Shown in pieces: positions 22,833 to 34,162 of a DNA stretch of 64,000 bases. Positions within the stretch are counted from its first letter, which is position 1; each line of letters opens with the position of its first letter. The DNA comes from Chaetoceros tenuissimus (Eukaryota > Bacillariophyta > Thalassiosirophyceae > Chaetocerotales > Chaetocerotaceae): positions 2,356,001-2,420,000 of the forward strand of contig BLLK01000038.1 of assembly GCA_021927905.1 (NCBI GenBank). Direction: 5' to 3'. Below the pieces are notes generated by a model, which saw only the letters and a program-made list of their open reading frames with translations, was not told the origin of the DNA and ran no database searches. The position numbers and the translations under genes were made by a program.

Positions 22833-23647
22833 ATGCCTCGTTCCAGAAGATCTCAGTTAGGTAGGTTCAGAAATGACTGACCAAAGACCCTAGCATTAAC
22901 GTTCCATAAAATATTATAATTAACAATCATAAGACAAGAAGCTAACAGTTCTTCACTTTCATCATCTCTCTTGTATCAGTCGCACTTACACAAACCTCGA
23001 AAAAGACTCGCGAACACAAGGCGGGAATCATTCAAGATGTCAGATCACACCTTGACGAACACGATAACCTTTACGTATTCAGTTATGAAAACATGCGTTC
23101 GAATAAATTCAAAAAGATCCGAATGCAATTCCGTCAGCCTGACATGGAAGGAAGAAGATCTAGAATCTTTTTAGGGAAAAATAAATTGATGCAGATTGCA
23201 CTTGGGCGTACCCCTGAAGATGAATACTCTGAGAACTTGAGACATGTTTCCAAACTCATTACTGGGAATGTTGGTCTGTTAATGACTTCCAAACCTACAC
23301 AGGAAGTGGAAGAATTCTTTGATAACTTTGTAGAAGAGGACTTTGCAAGAGCTGGAGCAGTTGCTACGAGAGATGTATCCGTGGATAATGATGATCTTTA
23401 CAAGTTTCCTACTTCCATGGTGGACCAATTTCGTAAAATGGGTTTGCCTGTTGATGTCGATAATGGAAAACTTGTTTTGATTGGAAAGAAGCAAGAACAT
23501 GTCATTTGTAAAGAAGGTGATGAGCTTAGTGCTGAAGACTGTAAGCTATTGACTCAATTTGGGATCAAATTGACTGAATTCAAAGTGAAGCTTGTATGTC
23601 GTTGGAATGCAGAAGATGGAGCTTTTGAGCAGTATAACAATGAGTAA
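22833..23647 (+). CDS. MRT4: Ribosome assembly factor MRT4 (P0-like)
   Basis: Two exons: 22833-22860 (28 nt, MPRSRRSQL) and 22980-23647, with a 119-bp intron (GTAGGT...TCAG); 231 aa. The tiny first exon restores the family start M-P-[KR]-S-R-R followed by VALTQTSKKTREHK. The core FLGKNKLMQIALGRTPEDEY, NVGLLMTSKP and the G-P-V-D-like region match MRT4/MRTO4, a paralogue of ribosomal stalk protein P0. MRT4 occupies the P0 site on nuclear pre-60S particles before exchange. An open frame starting at 23093 is a fragment that lacks the N-terminus. Confidence 0.93.
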
Positions 23648-23731
23648 ATTGATAATACGAAATTTATGTATACTTTGCTATATGTACTCTAAAGTTGTGG
23701 GAAAAATGTGGAGGATAGTTCTCAAGCCATG

Positions 23732-23971
23732 TTATGCACTCCTCTTCACGACGTGTAGTGAATCTTCTTGTTCGAAACTTTCATGTGCAGTCAGGTCAAT
23801 ATCTATTTCGTTAATGATCTTGAGACTATTTTGTGACGATTCAAACGTATTATCAGAGTCGTCACTCTCTTCAAGAGTCTCCAGTATAATTGGTTCATTC
23901 GCTGCTTCTTTAATGATTTGAAGACTCATTTCTGAAGAATCAAGAAATGAGTTAAGCATGGTATCTTTATC
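23732..23971 (-). other. In-frame acidic open extension beyond the stop of the 7TM gene
   Basis: Directly after the TAG at 23974-23972 the same frame stays open for about 79 codons (starting D-K-D-T-M-L-N-S-F-L) to a second stop. The composition is acidic and Ser/Leu/Ile-rich, with repeated words SLQIIKE and SLKIINE. The third 7TM paralogue has a similarly acidic, S-L-rich tail before its stop. This could be a read-through product, an alternative exon, or the remains of a longer C-terminus. A GTAGGA...TTCTTCAG pair flanks the stop but would not keep frame. Confidence 0.35.
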
Positions 23972-25928
23972 CTACTTGCATGAGGAGTCATCAGAAGCGC
24001 TTGATTCATCAGAATCGCTACTGCTAGATGATTCGTTCTCCATATCAGCCTTAGCTTGTTGTGCTGCCAATATTGCTCTCTTTGCAATCGCATCTGTGGA
24101 TAGACCTACAGAAGTGCGTCTATAACTCGCACGAATCTTTTCTTGTCTTTTAGTCCTTTCATCTTCTGTCAAACGTGGAACATCGATACCTGATGGATCA
24201 TTATTCACAAACAATGCTTCGGCATTTCGTGTTGATCCTGTCCCTGCTACACCATCGTCATCTCCACCAGAACGAAGCAATACTATAAAGAATGCTTTGA
24301 TTCTTGACAGACTAGGATCTTGCTTACATAAATCATTTGCATAAGGTCTCGAGTACATTAGAATGAACAAAAAACCATAAAGAGGAAAGAAGATCTTGGA
24401 TAGGAGCTCGATCACAAAGATCTCATGATCCAAACGTGCACCAATAATGGGAAAAATGTAGCAAAGTATGAAACTTCCTAGATAACAGATGGAGTGAGAA
24501 GCCACGATGCTGTCTTCTTCCTTCGAATCCTCGTCATTGTCTTCTTCTTTAGGTACAGAACTTGGACGACTTCGGAGAGAGGAAGACACAGGTAGTACTT
24601 CTTGGCTCTCGATATCAATAGCACCACTGACTGCTGACTTTGCTGAAATTGAACTTCTTAAAACTGACTTCTTCATTTCATCGTGGCTATAGGACTCTCT
24701 ACGAATCTGATCCCTCACCTTGTGAAGGTTGAAAGAAAGAGGATCGTTGCTTGTTCCAGATCTACTCTTTGTAGAGAACTGGTTGTTATTCGTTTGAATG
24801 AACTGATCTACTATTGTTTTGTTGTTTTTCTTCCCAGGCTTCTTATTCATACTATTCAAAGAGGAATGATTACTCGCAAGCTTGTGAGTAAAAAGAGTAA
24901 ATCTGCCATTGGAACCGTGTTGAGTATCTTGCCGTGGCAGAGACGAACGACGCATTCGCCATCGATCACTCTTCTTCTTTTGCAATCGCACTTTGCATGT
25001 AACAAGAATCATATTGTTGAACGTTGCAACGTAACTTATAGAGAATGGCACCATAGCAAATAAGACTTGATATTGGTCGGCATCCTTTCCTCCACGTTGA
25101 CATTCTACATCGTCGTCTGTCAAACACTCGGCAGGCGACGCATTGATCCAACACCCATACTTCACTACGTTGAAATATTGATGGGCAAGTAGAAAGATCC
25201 CAGTAGACAATGCGTAGCCACAAATGATAACATGACACGCAATTTCTACTTTCTTTGCAAATTCGTGATCTTTCATGTTGAGGATGACTACTGCAACGTA
25301 AAATATGGACAATGCAAGGGTATATAGGAACGAGCCAGTGGAGCCAATGTAGTTGAAAAGTCTGTATATAGTGAAGAAGATAATTTTTGTGAGTGTAAAA
25401 TTCATCACGACAATGAAAGTTTTCATGAGAAGCCTACTGTTAGAAGCCGGTGTTATGGTTCATGGTACTGGAGGCAAAAATAATACAAAGGCAATAGTTC
25501 TCTTAAACCTACTATTGGCCTGTCGACTGGATGCTGGTATACACACTCACCCTTGAATATCACATGAGGTCTGATTTCCTATTGCGTATAATGACGAATC
25601 TAATAAAAATAACAAGAGTTAGATGATGAGATCATATGTTTAGCGTAGATTCTTGCTCTAGCGAAAGATGCATATCATAAAATTTCTCTGTTTCTTTTAC
25701 CTTACCTTGCGGAGATGCAAAACTACTGCTGAGTAGAGCCAACGAAAGCATCATGTTGAAGCAGCAAAACCCGAATAGGATTCTTCTCTTTGGACTTTTG
25801 AGCTTGAGATTTGATACAAAGAGTATGGAATAAATAAGTGCACTCGATGATAAAAACGACAGTGAACCTGTGAAAACAGGCGTAAGGACCAAGATTTGAT
25901 CCTGTATGCTTGTTGGAACGTTACCCAT
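23972..25928 (-). CDS. Seven-transmembrane (GPCR-like) receptor, paralogue 1
   Basis: Three exons fitted against the paralogue at 57844-59783: 25928-25706, 25599-25551 and 25361-23972; introns 106 and 189 bp; 553 aa. The junctions produce FASPQ-DSSLYAIGNQTSCDIQ-GLFNYIGSTGSFLY, which matches the paralogue residue for residue in spacing. Seven hydrophobic segments flank the family features K-x-x-x-RRILFGF after TM1, a Cys-rich second extracellular loop (C-W-I-N-A-x4-C-x6-E-C-Q-R-G) and I/L-M-Y-S-R-P-Y after TM7. Intracellular loop 3 is long, basic and Ser-rich. The layout recalls cAMP-receptor-like GPCRs, but the ligand is unknown. An upstream in-frame ATG at 26042 would add 38 residues not seen in the paralogues. 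Confidence 0.82.
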
Positions 25929-26303
25929 GATGACGATATGAGTAGAAAGTGGTGTATAAGATTGTTTGAAACTTTCAAATGATACAATAGTTTTGATTTC
26001 AATAATGGAATCAAGAAGTGCTATACTTATATTCCAACTCAAAACAGAAGAAGCTTCGACTAGCTATGGCTTCTCAGCCTGGAGAAGAAGTGCATCAACT
26101 TTCTCTCAATTGACAAAATTTCTCTATTTCTGAGTAGAACATAAAACATACATGATCATACTTCAACATGTGCGTGGTAAACAGATCATGACCTCACTCA
26201 ACGAACCCCTTTTTCCCAAGTTGGCACGGATACAATAGCTAGCTGACTGTTTAGGAAGAATGAAGAAAAAGGGCATTTCCATCATTTAATTTATTACCAA
26301 AAG
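25929..26303. promoter_or_regulatory. Divergent promoter region (7TM gene / START-like gene)
   Basis: 375 bp between opposed start codons. It includes the possible 38-codon upstream extension of the 7TM gene. No distinct regulatory motif recognised. Confidence 0.35.
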
Positions 26304-27056
26304 ATGCAATTTGCAATGTTATTATTAGCCCTTGGTATTCTTTTCATCTCCGATACAAATGGCTTTGCTCACTCTGCGACAGTGTCATTCAAGGGTCCAA
26401 TTTCCTTGAACAAAAAGGGTTCTTTTCCATTCTTTCTTGCATCATCATCTAAAAATGAGGACGATACATATGATAATTTAGCCATTACTATAAATGAAGA
26501 ACAAGAAGAAGATTATTCTTTATCGAATAGAGAACTTGAAGTATCTGCCAGTATCGTGTTACCTTTTGAAGCTGATACTGCATTTTCTGCCTTTACTGAT
26601 CTACAGCGGCAGCCGACATGGAGTACGTGGTTACATTCAGTGACTTATATCGAAGATGGACTGAATCAAAAGACTGAATGCGGGATACCTTTGAAAGAAA
26701 CGAAATGGACAATGCAGTGGAAAAAAGCATTTCGATTCAGTTGGAAGTCGAAAATGACGCAATTACAGCGGCCTAGTCTGATAAAATGGGAAAGTACATC
26801 AGGATTGAAAAACTATGGCCAGATTGAGTTCAATAGTTTATCCGAACAAGATACAGAAATGAAACTTACTATGAAATTTATTGCGCCTAGAATTGTAGCA
26901 AGTATGATGAGAAGATCTGACAAAATTAAACACTTTATGGAGGAAAATATGTTGAATCCTACTCTAGTCAATTTTCGAAGAATTGTATTGGAGCAAGACC
27001 TAGGTATCCAGAATGCGGATGAAATATTAAAAGATTTCGATAGCGTAGATAAGTAA
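26304..27056 (+). CDS. Plastid-targeted START-like (SRPBCC/polyketide cyclase) protein
   Basis: 250 aa, intronless. The N-terminus has a signal peptide (residues 2-20, FAMLLLALGILFISDTNG) followed directly by FAHSATVSF. A Phe after the cleavage site and a Ser-rich, basic stretch behind it are the hallmark of bipartite import into secondary red plastids. Residues about 80-235 fit a START-type fold of the coenzyme-Q-binding/cyclase group: SASIVLPFEADTAFSAFTDLQRQPTWSTW, then WKSKMTQLQRPSLIKWES and a long C-terminal helix. Such domains bind hydrophobic ligands. Ligand and pathway unknown; plastid location inferred. Confidence 0.8.
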   Translation: MQFAMLLLALGILFISDTNGFAHSATVSFKGPISLNKKGSFPFFLASSSKNEDDTYDNLAITINEEQEEDYSLSNRELEVSASIVLPFEADTAFSAFTDLQRQPTWSTWLHSVTYIEDGLNQKTECGIPLKETKWTMQWKKAFRFSWKSKMTQLQRPSLIKWESTSGLKNYGQIEFNSLSEQDTEMKLTMKFIAPRIVASMMRRSDKIKHFMEENMLNPTLVNFRRIVLEQDLGIQNADEILKDFDSVDK

Positions 27057-27154
27057 TAAAAGATATAAATAAACTTTTGAATTTAAATTTTATGGAATTA
27101 ATAACATATTGTATATTATTCAAGGACACATCTTCACTGTTTCATGTAAAAAAA

Positions 27155-28750
27155 TTAAGAAATGATACAAGTCTCGGTTGCAGTTGTGACACAGTCTTGA
27201 ACAAAATTGGACTCTTTCGGATCAACCGCAACCTCCTTCAAATGCGGATACCATTCCTTGACATAACTTGCCAAGTCATTGGCGGCAATTGCCAAGTTGC
27301 CATTTACTAAATATTTGTCAAAGTTACCAGGTTCCTTTCCAAACTTGATTTCGCCAGCTGCATTGGCCAAACGCTTTTGGATATCTTCTTCCTTTTCTGT
27401 TCCTCTGCCGCGTAATCTTGCTTCCAAATCTTCCATGGAAGGTGGGGCAATGAAGATGTAATATGGCTTCAAGGATGATTTCTTGACATTGCGGACTCCT
27501 TGTACATCAATGTCTAAAATGCATACTTTACCCTGTTCTTGTACAGATTTGACTGCATCAACAGATGTTCCGTAATAGTTTCCATGGACTTCTGCATATT
27601 CAATGAATTTGCCAGCGTCAATTTCTGCCTTGATGGATTCTACACTTGTGAAATTGTAATGTACACCATTGACTTCACCCTCGCGTGGCTTACGAGTTGT
27701 ATGCGATACTGAGAAACCGAATTGATCATTTGGAAATCTTTTCATGAGACCTTCAATCAAAGTTCCTTTACCGGCTCCCGAAGGTCCCGCAATGACAATT
27801 GGACGGATCAAGTTACTGTCTTGTGCTGCTGTTGGAGCTTCCTCTTGTTGTTCCTCCGTTGCGGCGGATGATGCTGCTACAGCACCGACTGCTACTGTTG
27901 CAACTCCTGCGCTTGCAACGACCGCTGGGTCAATATTAATACTTTTATCCACAGCTTGCGCTAATTCTTCTGCCTCTGCATTAAGCTTCGCGTCTTGTTC
28001 AGTTTCTTCAAGTGCTTCTTCCAAGTCCTTGGATTCAACAGATGGGATTACCTCTTCTTCAACTGGCTCTTGGGCACATTCATCTCCAATGATATCTACA
28101 GGTGCCTCTGGAACTGGTTCAGGTGCTTCATCTGCAGTTTCTTGTTCGATTGGAACATCTTGTTCGATTGGAACATCTTCCATCGGTGTCTCCTCTACCT
28201 CCTCTACCGTAGCTTCAGCTTCTTCAATAGCAACATCTTCCATAGGTGACTCCTCTTCCTCTACCGCTTTATCTTCAATCACAGGTTCAGATTCAACTTC
28301 ATCGACAGCAACTTCTTCTGTAGGAGTGTCATCTGCTTGATTTCCATTCTCAGTCTCTTCACCAAGTAAATCTACTTCAGTTGCTGGACTAATCTCATCT
28401 ACTGCTTCTTCTAGTTGTTCTTCTTGAGTGTCTACTTCTGTAGCAACATTCGATTCCTCAATGGCATCCGAGTCATTCTCGATTCCAAGAAGATCGACAT
28501 CCTTTGCATCATTTTCGTTTACAGTTTCTTCCACTTGAACTTCTTCTTCTTCTGGTCCATTTTGATTCTCATCCACTGGTTCTTCGTTCATATCTTCATC
28601 CATTCCGAGTAAATCAACATTTGCAGTTTCTTCCTTTTCTACAGGAGTATCTTCCTTTCTAAGAGTATCTTTTGGTTCTTCCGAAGAAATGACCGGTGTC
28701 TCCTCTACAGTCGTTGGTTCTTGCACTGCAATCTCTGGTTCGTCAGACAT
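27155..28750 (-). CDS. Guanylate kinase with long acidic N-terminal extension
   Basis: 531 aa, single exon. Residues about 315-510 are a complete guanylate kinase (ATP + GMP to ADP + GDP): P-loop GPSGAGKGT at 322-330, [19 protein letters not shown] (GMP binding), [26 protein letters not shown] and the lid [16 protein letters not shown]. Canonical enzymes are about 200 residues, so the about 310-residue N-terminus is unusual. It is very acidic (Glu/Asp/Val repeats) and has an Ala/Val-rich hydrophobic stretch at about 276-297. It carries V-D-L-L-G-x-[DE] three times (near residues 45, 85 and 126) and a related VDIIGDE near 218. The kinase is probably active; the extension suggests tethering or a binding role. 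Confidence 0.93.
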   Translation of the reverse strand: MSDEPEIAVQEPTTVEETPVISSEEPKDTLRKEDTPVEKEETANVDLLGMDEDMNEEPVDENQNGPEEEEVQVEETVNENDAKDVDLLGIENDSDAIEESNVATEVDTQEEQLEEAVDEISPATEVDLLGEETENGNQADDTPTEEVAVDEVESEPVIEDKAVEEEESPMEDVAIEEAEATVEEVEETPMEDVPIEQDVPIEQETADEAPEPVPEAPVDIIGDECAQEPVEEEVIPSVESKDLEEALEETEQDAKLNAEAEELAQAVDKSINIDPAVVASAGVATVAVGAVAASSAATEEQQEEAPTAAQDSNLIRPIVIAGPSGAGKGTLIEGLMKRFPNDQFGFSVSHTTRKPREGEVNGVHYNFTSVESIKAEIDAGKFIEYAEVHGNYYGTSVDAVKSVQEQGKVCILDIDVQGVRNVKKSSLKPYYIFIAPPSMEDLEARLRGRGTEKEEDIQKRLANAAGEIKFGKEPGNFDKYLVNGNLAIAANDLASYVKEWYPHLKEVAVDPKESNFVQDCVTTATETCIIS

Positions 28751-29497
28751 TTATTTTTATAAATTATATGCTGCGAGATAAATATAATGTGAATTTGATA
28801 CTCTCACTAGAGAATGAATCAAATAAGTGTCAACATGATGAAAAATGCAATCATTCCTTCTTTCATTATTGGTCAGTTTTGTGTTCCCAACGCTTCTCAG
28901 ACTTTTTTTGCAAATTCAAATCTAGTAGGCCCTTATTGACAATGACAGTGTATGTGTGGCTGTGGAAAGTCGAGATACGTTAGCAGCCATGAAAACTAAG
29001 GAGATATATACTTATTACCTAATTCATACTTAGGCAGATTTTGAGCATCAATTTGAATTTGAAGGGGGGGCTGAAGAACAAAGATACCACCCACATACGG
29101 AATGCTGACTTCATTGACACTTGATTGACATTATAAAAGTGCAACTTGGGGCTATAGTAAAGAACTAAATTTATGTAAATACACGACTGTTTGCGAAGGG
29201 TAATCTGTAACAACTCATCACATCTTTTTTTGCGAACAGATGTGAAAGAAGACTGCATGAACTATTCCTCTCCGTCATACCGAACTCCATTACTAGAGTA
29301 CCATATTCTCGACTACTGACTGTCTTACAATATTGTTATTGAATCAATATATTAACTAACACGTGAAGAAGAGATCTGACGGACTACTTTTTTAAAAATC
29401 TTTCTTGGGATCCATCATTCATAAAGTTTCTCCAATTTCTGCAACAGATACTCCAAGCATCATTCCTATTTCTTCCATCAACTCTATTATTACCATC
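28751..29497. promoter_or_regulatory. Divergent intergenic region (guanylate kinase / cold-shock gene)
   Basis: 747 bp between opposed start codons. No gene supported. The frame upstream of 29498 is open but lacks an ATG. Confidence 0.4.
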
Positions 29498-30328
29498 ATG
29501 TCTTCCTCTGAACCTCGCATGCAAGCAACTGTCAAATGGTTTTCCAGCAAGAAAGGATACGGATTCCTCATCCCCGATGCATCTACAGCACCGCCTGATT
29601 TAGATTTACCAGAAGATATTTTCGTTCATCAATCTGTTATTTCTTCGGAAGGATACAGAACTCTTTATGAAGACTGGAGAGTTGAGTTTACTCTTTCACA
29701 TGACGAACATGGTAAACCAACAGCCGAACAAGTGACTTCTGTGGGAGGAGGATTTGTATCTGGTCCGAAACCAAAGAAAAGATCCAAAAAAGAGCAAGAA
29801 GCTAGTGAAGAGGAAACTACTGGAGAAGATACTTCTCTAAATGCTTCTCGGAATACTACTTCTGGAAAAAAGACACCGCAGGCAATTTGGCATGACTCAC
29901 TACATGATTCCGTCAAGGTGAAATTGGATGAATTGGAAATTCCAAGAACATCAGGCACGCTTGATATTTCACTAGGAGATGCAAGAATTAAACTTGGTTC
30001 ACTCGGTTATGCTTCTCTTGCCGATGCTAATAAAAATATAGCGGAAGGGACTTTTGAATCTACAGGTTCCGGAAACATTACACTTCATTGGACCAAGCAT
30101 ATTCAATTCAATGATGCAGAAGGGGTTTGGGAAAAGGTTGATTTTATTGAAGGTCTAGTCTCGAATCTTGATTTGATGGATGAGAATATCAAGAAAGTGG
30201 AAGCACATGAAACTATGGCAACTCTCATGGGGGAAGATTTGCCGAATCCGAAATCGACCCTGGAAGCTGCTGGATTTCTTATGCGTCGTGTTTTGCTTGT
30301 CACCAAGAAACGTCGTGGTAGAAAGTAA
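29498..30328 (+). CDS. Cold-shock-domain protein with unknown C-terminal domain
   Basis: 276 aa from ATG 29498. Residues about 8-75 are a cold-shock domain with RNP1-like KKGYGFLIP and RNP2 DIFVHQSVI, preceded by MQATVKWFSS. These bind single-stranded nucleic acid, usually RNA. A Lys-rich nuclear-type stretch (KPKKRSKK) and an acidic linker follow. The last about 145 residues look folded (PQAIWHDSLHDSVKVKLDEL, LDISLGDARIKLGSLGYASL, HWTKHIQFNDAEGVWEKV), but I cannot name them. The C-terminus is very basic (KKRRGRK). It is probably an RNA chaperone or translation/stability regulator. Confidence 0.85.
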   Translation: MSSSEPRMQATVKWFSSKKGYGFLIPDASTAPPDLDLPEDIFVHQSVISSEGYRTLYEDWRVEFTLSHDEHGKPTAEQVTSVGGGFVSGPKPKKRSKKEQEASEEETTGEDTSLNASRNTTSGKKTPQAIWHDSLHDSVKVKLDELEIPRTSGTLDISLGDARIKLGSLGYASLADANKNIAEGTFESTGSGNITLHWTKHIQFNDAEGVWEKVDFIEGLVSNLDLMDENIKKVEAHETMATLMGEDLPNPKSTLEAAGFLMRRVLLVTKKRRGRK

Positions 30329-30493
30329 CACTTTGCAAACCAAACAGGAGTTGCGATTCTTTGGGAAATACACCATGCTGTATGGATGTTTATACTCATA
30401 CATTTTTAAACATATATGTTTATAATGTATAGCAAAATTTTCGAATATTCTATATTGCATCTACAATAACAATATACATTAGTTTTATTGCTT

Positions 30494-33478
30494 CTACTGT
30501 GGTCGATCGGTTTCATGAAACTCAAACGATCGGAATAATCTCTTGAAATCTTCAAAACTCAAATTGCCATCGTCATCGACATCGATAAACTTCATTAATT
30601 CCTTGATTTCTTGGTCGGGAATGGTAGGATCCATGAAATGCATTACTCTCTTGACTTCGTCGTAATCTAATACACCATTGCCATCGGTATCGGCTAATTC
30701 AAATGCTCGGACTAAATCTTTATTGGTGAATCCACGATTGTGTTCCAATGAATACTTTTTCACTGCCTTTTTGAATAATCGTTTGCGGCACATGTTGAGT
30801 AATGTGTTTTTGGTTTCGGGACTCTTTTCTAAAAAGGCAAGGAAATCTACTCCAAGCATTTCGTGTAATTGACACCGATCCGAAGCACATGTTACCGTTG
30901 ATCTAGTTGATAGAAGTAGTAAGTAAGGTATGGTGAGAATCATGCAATTGCAGGAGCAATTCATGAGGCAAAGCATCAAAGTATTTACTTACGATCTCTT
31001 CTTTTGCAATAGCAAGGATGACTCTCCAAAACTTTCTCCAGCGGTTAATTCATGCACCTTGACTCCATTGTGAGTAACATCAAGAGTACCTCCCTTGTCT
31101 TCGTCTACAAAATACATGGAATTACCATGATCTCCTTCTTTGTAAACTATATCTCCCTTATTTAATACTAATCTCTTGAGGTTTGTTTGTAGACGAATAA
31201 ATGCTTTTGCATCGGCTAGTGTTCGAGCTTTCCATCGGAAGAATAGATTGTCTCTTGCCGATTTTGAACTTTCAATGTATCTAATAATAAAAAATAACGA
31301 TAAGGATGAGAAACAGATATCGCAAAATGTAAACGGACAATAACATTCACCACCTACCTCTTGAATTCGGATCGCTTAATCTTGATCAAATCTACCGGTG
31401 TGGCACATCGAGCGGTAGAGAATCGTGTATTGTCTTCTTCTAATAGACTACCTTCACCAAAGAAATCTCCATGCCGCAAAATATGAACAAGTTGTCCCTT
31501 TTTGGTTTGAATTTCAACTTTGCCACTATTGATGAAATACATGGCATCTCCTTCTTCACCAGCATGAAAGATAATGTGTCCACGTGGATAATGTTTATGC
31601 TTCAAACCTGCGGCAACTTTCGAAAAACTCGATAACGATAATCCAAGACTACCCGCTGCATCTGTATTGTATGGGTTAATCATTTCATCCTTTTCTTTCT
31701 CGGAAAGTTCTTGCCCAGATGACTGTTTCGCCAATCTTCCTAAATCATCATGGGAAATGTATCCCTTGTTACCATCATCAATGGCTTCAAAAGCCCTTTT
31801 CAAAATGGAAGAAGCTGGAGGTCTCGTCTTTTTATTCTTACCACCATGTTTATCATCTTTATAAACCATGCGTGGAGTATATTCACTCATAATCATATCT
31901 CTCGATCCTTTTTCCACCAAGATACTAAAAATACCCGCTTCAATAATGGCTCTCAAATCCCGAAATTTGGTCAATTTTTCAGCTGAATCTTGAATGACAT
32001 CAGTACTTGCTTCATCTCCTGCAATCCAAGGATGTTCCAACATTTCATCCGCCGTCAATCTATCCACAGGATTAGGATCCATAAGCATTTGAATCAAATC
32101 AATCGCCGCTGGTGATAGATGCGAAGTCAAGGAGGGTGTAATTGGCGGAGAAGGATCTTTTTGAATTTGTTCTGCAATTTCTGCATCGGTTGCAACTCCT
32201 GTCAAATCAAATGGGTGTACTCCTGTTAACATGATGAATAAAATCACTCCCACTGCCCACATGTCGGATGCATAATCTGGACTTTTGGATTTATCAAATC
32301 GTTCCGGTGGCCTAGGTAGGTCGAGTGGGTAGGTAGTAGATGGTTGATGAGGTCAAATATGTTATGGCATACTGAACTATTCAAAGAAACCCAATATAGA
32401 ATACTCACCAATACGCAGTAGTCCCAGTCGATTCGACTTCATGTTCCATGCTTGATCCAATTTCATTATTCTTTTGATTCAAAGTTTCAATCCAAGATTT
32501 CAAAGTTTGATGCAAGTCGGAAGTCTTTTTTTGAGTAGCAGTCGAATGTTTGCCATGATGTTGCATCTTGTCACCATCATCAAGATGATCCTCATCACTC
32601 CCATCATCATCATCATCTTCATCTTCCAAGTACTCCAAATCATTCTTTTCCACGACCGCACACCCAAAATCAATCATTTTAATGGTCCCATCTACCCTCT
32701 TTTTACTACACAACAACAAATTCTCAGGTTTCAAATCAGCATGTGCCACACCTACCCCATGCAAAAACGCAAGAGCCGAAGCAACTTCCCTCATGAGTCT
32801 CGCAGCATCTGCTTCCGAATAAGCTCCATATTCAATCAAATGATCAAACATTTCACCACCACTCACTAAATCCATGACTAGATAATAATAATCATGATCT
32901 TCGTACATGTCTCGTAAACCTGATATATTGGGATGACCACCATTGTTGTAAATTCTCAATAAGGCATCCGTCTCTCTGCAAAAACTACTAGTATCAGTGT
33001 ATCGTTTGGTTATTTTTTTCAAAGCAACTTTTTCACCGGTAGCTTTTAATCGAGCGGGATGGACGGATCCATAAGCTCCTTCTCCGAGTACTTGTTTCCA
33101 ATTGACTGTATATTTATCCGAGAGAGATCGACCTCGTAGTGATCGCAGTCTTGAGAGCATTACATTTTTAGGTCCCTTTTTGAGAGAGGGTTTGAATTGA
33201 ATCGAAGATTTACTGGAGTTATTTGGTAGAGTTGACGTTTCACATTCTGTTGTTGTGATGGTAAAGAGAGTCACTGCTGCTGCTGTCGTGGCTGCAAGTG
33301 AGAAATTATGGAATCGAGAATTCGTTTCTTTGTTTTTAAATGTCGATAAGGAAGCTGCTGCTGCTGTTCGAGTATGAATAGAAGAAGTACAGCTGGACAT
33401 CACGACAGACTTTTGTATTCTCAAAGAACATCTGTTGACTTTGAAACCGGCTTTTCGAAATTTGACAACTGAATTCAT
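30494..33478 (-). CDS. Protein kinase with two cyclic-nucleotide-binding domains and EF-hands
   Basis: Four exons: 33478-32409, 32311-31358, 31280-30993 and 30902-30494; introns 97, 77 and 90 bp; 906 aa. Residues 1-60 are basic and Ser/Ala-rich, then comes a hydrophobic stretch (58-77), so an organelle presequence with a membrane anchor is possible. CaMK/CDPK-type kinase: GEGAYGSV 132-139, Lys154, HADLKPEN 246-253 (non-RD), DFG 270-272, then a roughly 75-residue acidic insert in the activation segment before TTAYWPPERF. A degenerate EF-hand region and two cNMP-binding folds follow (HIIFHAGEEGDAMYFINSGK...FFGEGSLLEEDNTRFST; IVYKEGDHGNSMYFVDE...SFGESSLLLQKRRSST). Two good C-terminal EF-hands (DTDGNGVLDYDE, DVDDDGNLSFED) finish it. 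Likely integrates Ca2+ and cyclic nucleotide signals. Confidence 0.9.
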
Positions 33479-34162
33479 TTTTATAAGTGAGTGAGTTCTT
33501 CTTATCGTCTCTCTTAATTAGGTCCTGTCCAATAAAAAGGCTTTTTCAAATTCAATAAAAGAAGAGAAGCTCCTTGGGTTCCTTCTACCGGATCTAATTT
33601 TAGCTGCCTGATACTTGTAATAGATATACTCGTAATCAGTACTCAAAATAAATTTCAGTTTCTATTTTTGGATAGAATTAAAATAGAATTGCAGTTCCTG
33701 TCGGGGATTCTTTTCCCTTTGGCGTGAACTATTGGACTTCTTTCACTTCTTCCCGAAGAGTGCCGATAGATGATGTGTGCCATCAACACAAGAACAATGT
33801 CTTTTCATTATTGAGTAGAGTATCTTCTCAACGGATGTCATTGATGAATTGACAGGCTAAATAGACTGTAAACAAGATGTCATTGAATCTATACTAGAGT
33901 ACGTATATGTATACTACAACAATGACGACGCATTAGATCATGGATTTGGATGTTTCCATGATGGAGATGCTATCTAATGGCTAATAATCAAACAACAGCT
34001 ACTAGAATACTTGCTATTCAAGAATCTGTTTATAAAAATAAAGTACCATATGTCTTCCAATATACATACGAGGAGTACACTTTTAACACACACAACCTTC
34101 ATCTGAATTTCAATTGAATCAAATCGTATGAAGAATCACTCCACTTTTTTCCACATTGAGGT
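33479..34162. other. Intergenic region with copy 1 of a ~95-bp dispersed repeat
   Basis: Contains the kinase promoter. At 33836-33929 it carries a sequence repeated at 38200-38295 in the same orientation, with roughly 10 mismatches. No gene found. Confidence 0.55.
33836..33929 (+). repeat. ~95-bp direct repeat, copy 1
   Basis: Shares most bases with 38200-38295, including AACAAGATGTCATTGAATCT and ACTACAACAATGACGAC. Each copy lies downstream of the 3' end of a minus-strand gene (the LRR gene and the second 7TM gene). Confidence 0.8.

Noticed and set aside
27744-28340. Plus-strand Ser/Thr-rich 198-codon ORF
   Set aside because: Complement of the acidic Glu/Asp repeats of the guanylate kinase extension.
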